From contig CAZAKT010000012.1 in the NCBI GenBank assembly GCA_964486135.1, positions 1-44,870 on the forward strand: 44,870 nucleotides of DNA, written 5' to 3'. This DNA is from UBA4923 sp964486135. GTDB taxonomy: Bacteria > Bacillota > Clostridia > Saccharofermentanales > DTU023. A model generated the notes under the pieces. It saw only the letters and a program-made list of their open reading frames with translations, did no database searches and was not told the origin of the DNA. Positions 7,069 to 14,960 of the stretch are shown here, piece by piece. A program made the translations under genes and the position numbers. How positions within the stretch are numbered: position 1 is the first letter of the stretch; every line of letters begins with the position of its first letter.

Positions 7069-9612
7069 ATGAGCAAATGTTCTATATGTAATAAAAACGA
7101 AGCGGCGATCTTTACCACCCGCTATGAAGACGGACAGGCCCGGATGGATGGTATCTGCCTCAAATGCGCTTTTGAGTCGGATCTGCCCGGCCTGGACCAG
7201 CTTTTTTCGCGCGCCGGCATCACGGAGGAAAATATCGACGAGATCACGGCCCGTATGAATGAAGTCCTGGCCGGTATTTCGGCCAAGAGCCCGGAAGAAC
7301 TCCTCAAGGGCCTCCTGTCCGCGGATTTTTCCGACCTGCCTGCCTTATCCGGCCTCCCGCTGGGTGAGGGACTCTTCGAAAAACAGGAAGAAGAGGAGCC
7401 GGAAGTGGAGGAGGCTGGGGAGAAAGAAGGGGAGGCCCGGCCGACCTTGCGGCCCCATGCCTCCATCGGGGAGCTCATGCCGGCCAGCATCGGCGAAGCC
7501 GATGAACTGCCAGGCTACCGGCGGTCAGGCTCTGGCCGCAAACGGTCAAGGGATAAAAAGGAGAGAAAGCGCAAGTTCCTCGAGCAGTTCGCCATCAATC
7601 TGACTGAGGAGGCAGCTGCCGGCCGGATAGACCGGATTATCGGCAGGGATGAGGAACTGGGGCGGACCATCCAGATCCTGAACCGGCGGGCAAAAAACAA
7701 TCCCGCCCTGATCGGTGAGGCCGGTGTCGGAAAGACGGCGATCGCGGAAGGACTGGCCGTCCGGATCGTCGAGGGCAAGGTTCCGGCCAAGCTCCTGGAC
7801 CAGGAGCTCTTCCTCCTTGATATGACGGCCATGGTGGCCGGGACCCAGTTCCGGGGCCAGTTTGAGAGCCGGATGAAAGGGGTGGTTGACGATGCCCGCC
7901 GGTCAGGCAATGTCATCCTGGTCATCGACGAGCTCCATAACATCATGGGGGCTGGGGACGCCGAGGGCGCCATGAACGCGGCCAATATCCTGAAACCGGC
8001 TCTGGCGCGGGGGGAGATCCGGGTGATCGGATCGACCACCCTGGACGAATACAGGCGCTTCATCGAAAAGGATTCAGCCCTGGAACGTCGCTTCCAGAAG
8101 GTAATGATCGATGAGCCCTCCGAGGCCATGACCTTGAAGATACTCATGGGCGTCAAGGATTACTACGAAAAACACCACCATGTCCTCTTTACCCTGCCTG
8201 TCCTGGAGGCGGCCGTCCGCCTTTCCAACCGCTATATTATGGATCGCTACCAGCCGGACAAGGCCATCGACTTGATTGATGAGGCGGGTTCACGGCAAAA
8301 CCTGGATTCCGAGTGCCTGACCCGGCTCAAGCATATGAACGACCGCTATGAGAACCTCCTGGACCTGAGGGAGGACAATGAACAGGCCCTCTCGGAAGGG
8401 TCCTCCAAGGAGGATGCCCTCCGCCTCTATGAAATCCAGGCGGAGATCCGTTCCGAGATCCTTCGGCTTGAAAATGAGATCGCAGAGCTGGAGGCGGAAT
8501 GCAGCCCCGTGGCGATCACGGAAGAGGATGTCGCCAGCGTTGTTGAGATGTGGACGGGTATCCCGGTCCAGAAACTGACCCAGTCCGAATCGGACAGGCT
8601 CCTCAACCTGGAGGAAAAGCTCCACCGGCGGGTGATCGGCCAGGATGAGGCCATCAATGCCCTGGCCCGGGCCGTCAGGCGGTCCAGGGCGGGCTTTGCC
8701 CCCAAGCAAAAACCGCCCTCCTTCCTCTTTGTCGGGCCGACCGGAGTCGGTAAGACGGAGCTTGTCAAGGCCCTGGCCGAGACCCTCTTTGACTCGGAGG
8801 ACAGCCTGGTCAGGCTTGATATGTCGGAATTCATGGAGCCCCATACCGTCAGCAAGCTGATCGGGTCGCCACCCGGCTATGTCGGCTACGATGACGGCGG
8901 CCAGCTGACCGAGAAAATCAGGCGGAAGCCCTACAGTGTCGTCTTGTTTGATGAGATCGAAAAGGCGCATGCCGATGTCTACAATATGCTGCTCCAGATC
9001 CTGGATGACGGACGTCTGACAGACAGTCATGGCCGGGTCATCAATTTTGAGAATACCATCCTGGTCATGACCTCCAATGCGGGGACGACCTTGAAATCGC
9101 ACGGGATAGGCTTTGGATCCGCCGGCCATCAGGCCATGGAGGACCGGGTGGAGACAGTCTTGAAGGAGCTCTTCAGACCGGAATTCCTGAACAGGATTGA
9201 TGAGACCATAATCTTCCACGAGCTGTCCCAGGAAGAGATCCGCGCTATTGTCGACCTCATGCTCCGGGAACCGGAGGCTTCACTCAGCCGGCGGGGGATA
9301 AAACTCCAGGTCAGCCAGGCAGCCCGCCAGGCCCTGGCGGAGGAGGGCTACGATCCCAAGTTTGGTGCCCGGCCGCTCCGACGCACCATCCAACGCCGGA
9401 TCGAGGACACTCTGGCTGACCTCTGGTTGACCCGTGAAATTGTCGGGGCTGACCTGGTCAAGGTGGATCTGGCACCCGAAGGAAGTGGGGGACATGAAAA
9501 AGGCGATCAGGCCATGACCGATGGCAGTGGCTGTTACCTTTTCAGTTGGGGAGACCGGCAGAGGCTTGACTGCCTGCCAAAGGGTGAAAAGGTGGCCGTC
9601 AAGAATGAATAG
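7069..9612 (+). CDS. clpE: ClpE-type AAA+ unfoldase with N-terminal zinc finger
   Basis: This is a Hsp100/Clp ATPase expected to unfold proteins and feed them to ClpP. The N-terminus is a zinc-ribbon-like module (Cys4, Cys7, Cys30, Cys33), as in ClpE, rather than the double Clp_N repeat of ClpC or ClpA. An acidic then basic linker runs to about residue 180. AAA1 has Walker A GEAGVGKT (216-223) and Walker B VILVIDE, with a short middle region at about 410-480. AAA2 has GPTGVGKT (556-563) and VVLFDEIEK. An IGF tripeptide at 680-682 is in the right place for the ClpP-docking loop. The family C-terminus FGARPLRRTIQRRIE is followed by a roughly 60-residue divergent tail. The following gene starts before this stop codon (8-base overlap). 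Whether to call it ClpE or ClpC is a naming question; the zinc finger favours ClpE. Confidence 0.9.
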   Translation: MSKCSICNKNEAAIFTTRYEDGQARMDGICLKCAFESDLPGLDQLFSRAGITEENIDEITARMNEVLAGISAKSPEELLKGLLSADFSDLPALSGLPLGEGLFEKQEEEEPEVEEAGEKEGEARPTLRPHASIGELMPASIGEADELPGYRRSGSGRKRSRDKKERKRKFLEQFAINLTEEAAAGRIDRIIGRDEELGRTIQILNRRAKNNPALIGEAGVGKTAIAEGLAVRIVEGKVPAKLLDQELFLLDMTAMVAGTQFRGQFESRMKGVVDDARRSGNVILVIDELHNIMGAGDAEGAMNAANILKPALARGEIRVIGSTTLDEYRRFIEKDSALERRFQKVMIDEPSEAMTLKILMGVKDYYEKHHHVLFTLPVLEAAVRLSNRYIMDRYQPDKAIDLIDEAGSRQNLDSECLTRLKHMNDRYENLLDLREDNEQALSEGSSKEDALRLYEIQAEIRSEILRLENEIAELEAECSPVAITEEDVASVVEMWTGIPVQKLTQSESDRLLNLEEKLHRRVIGQDEAINALARAVRRSRAGFAPKQKPPSFLFVGPTGVGKTELVKALAETLFDSEDSLVRLDMSEFMEPHTVSKLIGSPPGYVGYDDGGQLTEKIRRKPYSVVLFDEIEKAHADVYNMLLQILDDGRLTDSHGRVINFENTILVMTSNAGTTLKSHGIGFGSAGHQAMEDRVETVLKELFRPEFLNRIDETIIFHELSQEEIRAIVDLMLREPEASLSRRGIKLQVSQAARQALAEEGYDPKFGARPLRRTIQRRIEDTLADLWLTREIVGADLVKVDLAPEGSGGHEKGDQAMTDGSGCYLFSWGDRQRLDCLPKGEKVAVKNE

Positions 9613-10600
9613 GCTCTGGCTCAAACTGGAGGCCCGTCGCAATCTGTCGGGCAAGTATGGTGATGCGCTTGGGGTCGCTGTCCTGGCCTCCCTGATCAGC
9701 GGTGCCCTGGTCATTCTCATGCCATCCACAAGCAGCCTGGGCCTTCCCACGGCCAGCGGTTCTTTCTTCGATGGACTTTCAGGCCTGACAGGTGAATCGA
9801 TCGACCTGGACCGGATCCTGGATCAGATGACCGAGTTCTTTCGGGAGCTGGGAGGGAAGGCCTGGCTGATAGTCCTCCTGGTCGGTCTGATCCTGCTCGT
9901 CCAGCCCCTTTACAGGATCCTGATCGGCAATGTAATCATAGTGGGCAGGGAGCGCTGGTATTTGCGGGCAGCCCACACCGATATGGCGCCCCCCATCTCC
10001 ATGATGTTCTCCCTTTTCAGGAAGGGGGAGTACGGGAAGACGGCGGGCGGTATGCTCTGGAGGTCCTTCTGGCTCTTCCTCTGGTCCCTGCCCACCCTGC
10101 TGACCCTGGGGATTGGCTTGATCCCCCAGCAGATTATCCTTTTTTACGCCCTTTTCAATCGAATGCCCCTGACAGAGGGAATGATCTACCGGCTGGCGAA
10201 ACAGTTGGGTATACCTCTTGTTTTCTTCAGCCTCACCCTCCTGGCCGTGACAGGTCTTTTGTTTTTACTCTTCAGCTTCATCCTGCTCAGAAAACAATAC
10301 CGTTACCGCCTGGTCCCCTTTATCCTGGCCGACAACCCCTCCTACGGCGGGAAAAAAGCCTTACGCCTCTCCCGGGCCATGACCCGGGGCAAGGTCGGGT
10401 CTCTTTTTCTCCTGGACCTGTCCTTTCTGGGCTGGATCCTCCTCTGTCTCATGTGCGTATGCTTCTCCTGGGTCACCTTGCAGCTCCTGGCCCCCTATTA
10501 CAGGATGACCTGGGCGGAAGCCTACAAGAAGCTGCGCGATGAAGCCGCAGGGCGCGGCCTGGTCCAGCTGGAGGAACTGGGCTACGTCCGAATGGCCTGA
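9605..10600 (+). CDS. DUF975 family integral membrane protein
   Basis: The 331-residue protein has about six hydrophobic segments (for example residues 20-40, 90-110, 150-180, 205-240 and 270-300) and no signal cleavage site. The N-terminal pattern ARRNLSGKYGDALG and the C-terminal part SRAMTRGKVGSLFLLDLSFLGW, ending in a PYYRMTWAEAYKKL-like stretch, match the DUF975 family (PF06161) as I know it. The function of that family is unknown. The ATG at 9605 was chosen because an AGGTGG element lies about nine bases upstream and the family-like sequence begins there. It overlaps the end of clpE by eight bases and is followed after 11 bases by a small NfeD-like gene, so the three are probably cotranscribed. 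Confidence 0.8.
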   Translation: MNRLWLKLEARRNLSGKYGDALGVAVLASLISGALVILMPSTSSLGLPTASGSFFDGLSGLTGESIDLDRILDQMTEFFRELGGKAWLIVLLVGLILLVQPLYRILIGNVIIVGRERWYLRAAHTDMAPPISMMFSLFRKGEYGKTAGGMLWRSFWLFLWSLPTLLTLGIGLIPQQIILFYALFNRMPLTEGMIYRLAKQLGIPLVFFSLTLLAVTGLLFLLFSFILLRKQYRYRLVPFILADNPSYGGKKALRLSRAMTRGKVGSLFLLDLSFLGWILLCLMCVCFSWVTLQLLAPYYRMTWAEAYKKLRDEAAGRGLVQLEELGYVRMA

Positions 10601-10611
10601 AAGGAGGGCCT

Positions 10612-10983
10612 ATGACGCCTGTTGAAGCCGGGAAGCTTTTGACAAGCCTCTTTTACCTGATTGCCTCCCTGGGGGTCCTGGCCCTTGGTGTCGCCCTTAC
10701 CCGCGTCTATTTGGAAAAAAGGGTAAGGGCCTCCATGCAGTCGCATGTGGACAGCCTGGTCGGGAAACGGGCCATCGTCGTTTCCGATCTTCGGGCGGGA
10801 CGGCCTGGTGAGATCCGTCCCCTGGGCTCCACCGATGAAGAGGCGGACAGGGCCTCGAAGGCGGATGGGGCCGGCCCGGGGCTGGCAACCTATCCGGCGG
10901 TGTCCGACCAGCTCATCTCCCGTGGCCGCGTTGTCCGCGTAACGGGTGGCGACGACAGCGGTTATCTGGTACGCCCCTTATAA
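10612..10983 (+). CDS. Small membrane-anchored NfeD-like (OB-fold) protein
   Basis: The 123-residue product has one N-terminal transmembrane helix (about residues 8-31) and a soluble C-terminal domain. The segment LVGKRAIVVSDLRAGRPGEIR, a spacer, then YPAVSDQLISRGRVVRVTGG and a final YLVRPL resemble the OB-fold at the end of NfeD proteins. In those, a similar GK-G-A---LRP-G--- pattern leads to a VR-EG--L-V-P end. The protease and multi-helix parts of full NfeD are absent. A strong AGGAGG six to seven bases upstream supports the ATG. NfeD-type proteins usually work with stomatin/flotillin-like proteins, and none is nearby. The match is by eye. Confidence 0.6.
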   Translation: MTPVEAGKLLTSLFYLIASLGVLALGVALTRVYLEKRVRASMQSHVDSLVGKRAIVVSDLRAGRPGEIRPLGSTDEEADRASKADGAGPGLATYPAVSDQLISRGRVVRVTGGDDSGYLVRPL

Positions 10984-11007
10984 ATTCTGACTGAAGGATC
11001 GATCATT

Positions 11008-12345
11008 ATGTTGACATTCAAAGACCAATTCGCAGAGGCCTTTATCTCCGGGGAGGAGCGGCAGAGGATGGAAGCCCAGCTCCTGACCGCCCGGAAGCAG
11101 CTCGACAGCAGAAACTGTCCGGGCGCGGACTATACGGGCTGGCTGGATCTCCCCCTTACCATGGGTGAAGAGGAGCTGGAGTCCATCAGGCGGGCCGCGG
11201 CAGGGATACGGGAAAATTTCGATATCCTGATTATCGTTGGCATCGGGGGGAGCTACCTGGGCGCCCGGGCAGTGATCGAGGCCTTATCCCACCAGTTTGC
11301 GGCCCTCCTGCCGGAAGGGGAGAGGGAGGCACCGCTCATCCTCTATGCCGGCCATCAGATCAGCGCGGATTATATGAGGGACCTGCTCCAAGTGACCCGG
11401 GGGAAGCGGGTGGCCCTAAATGTCATCTCAAAATCGGGTACAACCACGGAACCTGCCATCGCCTTCCGCATCTTGCGCCAGGAGCTTCTGGCGCAAGTTC
11501 CTGATGGGAAGCTGGCCGACTATGTGACCGTCACGACGGACCGCAGCAAGGGGGTTTTAAGGGAGCTGGCCGAGCGCTTGGGCCTTCCTTCCTTTGATAT
11601 CGCTGACGATGTCGGCGGCCGCTTCTCCGTCCTGACACCCGTTGGCCTCCTCCCCATCGCTGTGGCCGGCCTGGATATCGGGGAGCTCATGGCCGGGGCG
11701 GGGGAAGAACGCCTGAGGAGCCTGGCCCCCCTGACCGCGGGCTGGTCACCCGCTGACCGCTACGCGGTCGATCGGACCCTGCTCAGCCGGAAGGGCTACC
11801 CCCTTGAGATCCTGGTAGCCTATGAGCCCTTTATGCGCTATTTTTCCGAATGGTGGAAACAACTTTTCGGTGAAAGCGAGGGGAAGGACGGCCGCGGTAT
11901 CATCCCCACCAGCGCGGACTTCACCACCGACCTGCACTCGCTCGGCCAACTGATCCAGGAAGGCCCCCGCCTCTTCTTCGAGACCCTGATCCGCTTTGAG
12001 GAAACACAGGACGACCTGATCATCCCCTCCCAGGAATCCGACTGGGATCAGCTTGAATACCTGGCAGGCAAGACCATGACCACCGTCAATGAGCGGGCCT
12101 CCCAGGCCACCTTGCTGGCCCATGCGGCCGGGGGGATCCCCATTATGGAGCTGAGGCTCAAGGGGCGGACGGAGAGGGCGATCGGCCATCTGATCTATTT
12201 CTTTGAGCGGGCCTGCGCGCTTTCCGCCCTTATGAGCGGGGTCAATCCTTTTGACCAGCCGGGCGTGGAAGCCTATAAAAGAAATATGTTCGCCCTCTTG
12301 GGCAAGCCGGGCTATGAATCCCTGGGCGCCGGCCTGGAAGACTAG
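11008..12345 (+). CDS. pgi: Glucose-6-phosphate isomerase
   Basis: Pgi interconverts glucose 6-phosphate and fructose 6-phosphate in glycolysis and gluconeogenesis. The 445-residue length is that of the shorter Gram-positive type. Visible family motifs are VGIGGSYLGARA, VISKSGTTTEPAIAFR (sugar-phosphate binding) and DVGGRFSVLTPVGLLP. The C-terminal GVNPFDQPGVEAYK carries the conserved lysine. AAGGA lies about nine bases before the ATG. It follows the NfeD-like gene by 24 bases and probably belongs to the same transcript. Confidence 0.96.
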   Translation: MLTFKDQFAEAFISGEERQRMEAQLLTARKQLDSRNCPGADYTGWLDLPLTMGEEELESIRRAAAGIRENFDILIIVGIGGSYLGARAVIEALSHQFAALLPEGEREAPLILYAGHQISADYMRDLLQVTRGKRVALNVISKSGTTTEPAIAFRILRQELLAQVPDGKLADYVTVTTDRSKGVLRELAERLGLPSFDIADDVGGRFSVLTPVGLLPIAVAGLDIGELMAGAGEERLRSLAPLTAGWSPADRYAVDRTLLSRKGYPLEILVAYEPFMRYFSEWWKQLFGESEGKDGRGIIPTSADFTTDLHSLGQLIQEGPRLFFETLIRFEETQDDLIIPSQESDWDQLEYLAGKTMTTVNERASQATLLAHAAGGIPIMELRLKGRTERAIGHLIYFFERACALSALMSGVNPFDQPGVEAYKRNMFALLGKPGYESLGAGLED

Positions 12346-12361
12346 ACAGATACAGATCTCT

Positions 12362-14233
12362 ATGAATCGATTTGATCAAGCCGCTTACCGGGCCCTTCTG
12401 CGCCGTGTAAAAAAACCGGCCCGCTATACGGGGGGTGAACTGAACTCGGTCGACAAGGGGGAGGCCTTTTTCAGCCGGACAGAGGGTCGAGGCCTCCATA
12501 TCGGCCTTTGCTTTCCGGACCTATACGAGATTGGCATGTCCAATCTCGCCATCCAGATCCTTTACGCCCTCCTGAACCGGGATCCGGACAGTTTTTGTGA
12601 ACGATTTTTCGCCCCCGATACCGATATGCGGGACTATTTGAAGGCGGGGAAACTGCCCCTGACCTCACTGGAATCGGGAACGGCGCTCAGTCAATTCGAC
12701 CTGGTTGGTTTTTCCCTCCACTATGAGTTGGCCTACACCACCATGCTGGACATGCTCCAGCTGGGCGGGCTTCCGATTCGGGCCGGGGACAGGGGGGAGG
12801 GGGATCCCCTGGTCATAGCCGGTGGCCCCATTGCCTGCAATCTGGAGCCTGTCGCCCCCTTCCTCGACATCATTTTTCTGGGTGAGGCGGAGGAGGCACT
12901 GCCTGAGATTGTCGAGGCGGTCAAGGAAGGGAAGAGGAAGGGGCTGACCCGGCAGGAAACCCTGCTCTCCCTGGCCTCCTTAACCGGTGTCTACCTCCCC
13001 TCTTACTATGAGGGCGAATACTTGGCGGACGGACAGCTGGCGGGGGTGACAGCCAAGATCCCGGAATTGCCTGGGAAGATAGTCAAGCGGCTGGTCAGGG
13101 ATCTGGACAAGGCGCCCATGCCGGACAAACCAATTGTTCCCAATATTGAGGTGGTCCACGACCGCATGGTTATGGAGGTCCTTCGTGGCTGTGCCCGCGG
13201 CTGCCGTTTCTGCCAGGCGGGTTTCACCTACCGGCCCCTGCGGGAGCGCAGCAAGGAGACCCTGCTGGATTCAGCCGGGCGGCTGATTGAAAATACGGGC
13301 TATGAGGAAATGGGGCTTCTCTCACTGTCCACAACGGACTATTCGGAGATCGAGGCCCTGGTCCGCTCACTCCTCCCTCTGACGGAGCCAAAACACATAA
13401 ACCTATCCCTGCCCTCCCTCCGCCTGGATGCCTTCGATTTTGATCTTGCCAAGGAGATCGCGAGAACCAGGCGGGCGGGCCTGACCTTCGCTCCTGAAGC
13501 GGGGACCCAGCGTCTCCGGGATGTCATCAATAAGAACCTTGATGAGGAGGAAATGCTGGGAGCGGCCCGGACCGCCTTCCAAAACGGTTGGGACCGGCTG
13601 AAACTCTACTTCATGCTGGGCCTGCCGACAGAGACCGACCAGGATGTCGACGGCATCATCGAATTGGTAGGGAAATTGGTCGCTGTCTGGGACGACCTGC
13701 CCCGTGATCAGCGCTCCAAACGGCTCCACGTGACCGTCAGTTGCTCCTTTTTCATTCCCAAGCCCTTCACACCTTTTCAATGGGCCCGCCAGATCAGTCT
13801 GGAAGAAATGCGGGAAAAGCAGCAAAGGCTGGCGGCCGGCCTCAAGGACCGGCGGGTGTCCTTCCGTTGGCATGACTTCGAGAGCTCAGTTCTGGAAGCC
13901 GTACTCTCCCGAGGGGACAGGCGGCTGGCAGCCGTGGTCGAACAGGCCTGGCGGTCCGGGGCTTATCTGGATGCCTGGTATGAGCATTTCCAGCCGGAGA
14001 TCTGGTGGGAAGCCCTGGCCCAGGTCGAGGGCGGCGCCCCCTTTTATACGCGGGAGCGATCCGAAGCGGAAGTCTTTCCCTGGGATCATCTCCAGGTGGG
14101 CCTTGATAAAAGCTTCCTCCTCCGGGAGTGGGAAAAGTCCAGGGAGGGATCTGTGACAGCCTCCTGCTACGATTTGTGCTCGGCATGCGGCTGCCAGGTT
14201 TACAGGACGGGCGTCTGCCCGGGAGGCAGCTGA
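12362..14233 (+). CDS. Radical SAM protein of the TIGR03960 type
   Basis: The 623-residue protein has an N-terminal region resembling the cobalamin-binding part of B12-type radical SAM enzymes (ICFPDLYEIGMSN-like start, then GGPIACNLEPV). It then has the 4Fe-4S site GCARGCRFCQAG (CxxxCxxC) in LRGCARGCRFC. The segments FAPEAGTQRLRDVINKN and LYFMLGLPTETDQD are typical of this uncharacterised family. The C-terminus has a Cys-containing end (CYDLCSACGCQVYRTGVC). The ATG at 12362 matches the family start but has only a weak Shine-Dalgarno sequence. It is followed one base later by its usual partner, a DUF2344 protein. The substrate is unknown; the pair is often beside rng and rplU, hinting at an RNA or ribosome role, but neither is here. 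Confidence 0.88.
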   Translation: MNRFDQAAYRALLRRVKKPARYTGGELNSVDKGEAFFSRTEGRGLHIGLCFPDLYEIGMSNLAIQILYALLNRDPDSFCERFFAPDTDMRDYLKAGKLPLTSLESGTALSQFDLVGFSLHYELAYTTMLDMLQLGGLPIRAGDRGEGDPLVIAGGPIACNLEPVAPFLDIIFLGEAEEALPEIVEAVKEGKRKGLTRQETLLSLASLTGVYLPSYYEGEYLADGQLAGVTAKIPELPGKIVKRLVRDLDKAPMPDKPIVPNIEVVHDRMVMEVLRGCARGCRFCQAGFTYRPLRERSKETLLDSAGRLIENTGYEEMGLLSLSTTDYSEIEALVRSLLPLTEPKHINLSLPSLRLDAFDFDLAKEIARTRRAGLTFAPEAGTQRLRDVINKNLDEEEMLGAARTAFQNGWDRLKLYFMLGLPTETDQDVDGIIELVGKLVAVWDDLPRDQRSKRLHVTVSCSFFIPKPFTPFQWARQISLEEMREKQQRLAAGLKDRRVSFRWHDFESSVLEAVLSRGDRRLAAVVEQAWRSGAYLDAWYEHFQPEIWWEALAQVEGGAPFYTRERSEAEVFPWDHLQVGLDKSFLLREWEKSREGSVTASCYDLCSACGCQVYRTGVCPGGS

Positions 14234-14234
14234 T

Positions 14235-14924
14235 ATGGCGGACGACAAACGGCGGATACTGGCCTTTTACCGGCGCGAGGGACCCGCGGCCTGGTTGGCC
14301 CATCTGGATATGATGCGCCTCTTCGAGCGGGCCTTCAGCCGGGCTGGCTGGCCGCTTTCCTGGACAGAGGACGCCTTCAATCCCCGGCCTGAAATAGTTT
14401 TTGCCCTGCCCGTCGGACTAGGGATCGAAACCCGGCGTGATCCCCTGGAGATAAGCCTGATCGATCCGGGGGGGACCTTCGAGCTCGAAGGGGCCGTGGC
14501 AGCCCTGAACCGGACCTTACCCAGGGGGGTGGCCCTGGTTGAGGCCTTTGAGGAGGAAGGCCGGGGCAGGAGCCTTATGGCCCGTGTGACGGCCGCCCAA
14601 TACCTGCTGGAAGCCCCGGGGATAGGCCGGGCCTTCCAGTCTGCCTTTGAATCGGGCGGACCGGTTGAGGTAATCCGCTTCCACAAGAATAAACGTCTTC
14701 CCGTCGATCTGGGCCCCCGTCTTCTGTCAACGGATGCCCTGGAGGAGGACAGGGTGGTCTTTACCGGGGGGGCAGGCAGCAAGGATCATCTGAGACTTGA
14801 TCTGCTTCTGGACGCTTTGGTATTATACGGCGGGCTTGACCAGGAGACGGCGCAGGGCGCCCGCCTCGTCAGGCTGGCTGTCATTCTTGACCCGGTCAGG
14901 CTTGATAAGGGTATAATTGTTTGA
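14235..14924 (+). CDS. DUF2344 / TIGR03936 radical-SAM-linked protein
   Basis: The 229-residue product begins RILAFYRREGPAAWLAHLDM and has AFNPRPEIVFALPVGLGIE, which are the landmark segments of the DUF2344 (TIGR03936) family. In many genomes this domain is fused to, or encoded directly after, the TIGR03960 radical SAM protein, and here the gap is one base. Function is unknown; it probably acts on the same substrate as its partner. No transmembrane segment or signal peptide is visible. A promoter for the next gene is embedded in its last codons. Confidence 0.87.
   Translation: MADDKRRILAFYRREGPAAWLAHLDMMRLFERAFSRAGWPLSWTEDAFNPRPEIVFALPVGLGIETRRDPLEISLIDPGGTFELEGAVAALNRTLPRGVALVEAFEEEGRGRSLMARVTAAQYLLEAPGIGRAFQSAFESGGPVEVIRFHKNKRLPVDLGPRLLSTDALEEDRVVFTGGAGSKDHLRLDLLLDALVLYGGLDQETAQGARLVRLAVILDPVRLDKGIIV
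14887..14917 (+). promoter_or_regulatory. Promoter inside the end of the DUF2344 gene
   Basis: TTGACC (14887-14892) and a perfect TATAAT (14912-14917) are 19 bases apart, slightly longer than ideal. The predicted start near 14924 leaves about 37 bases before the ATG at 14961. This suggests that the esterase-like gene and valS can be transcribed separately from the radical SAM pair. Confidence 0.6.
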
Positions 14925-14960
14925 ATGGCGTGTCATCGGAAGGGAAGGGGAGATTAGCGG

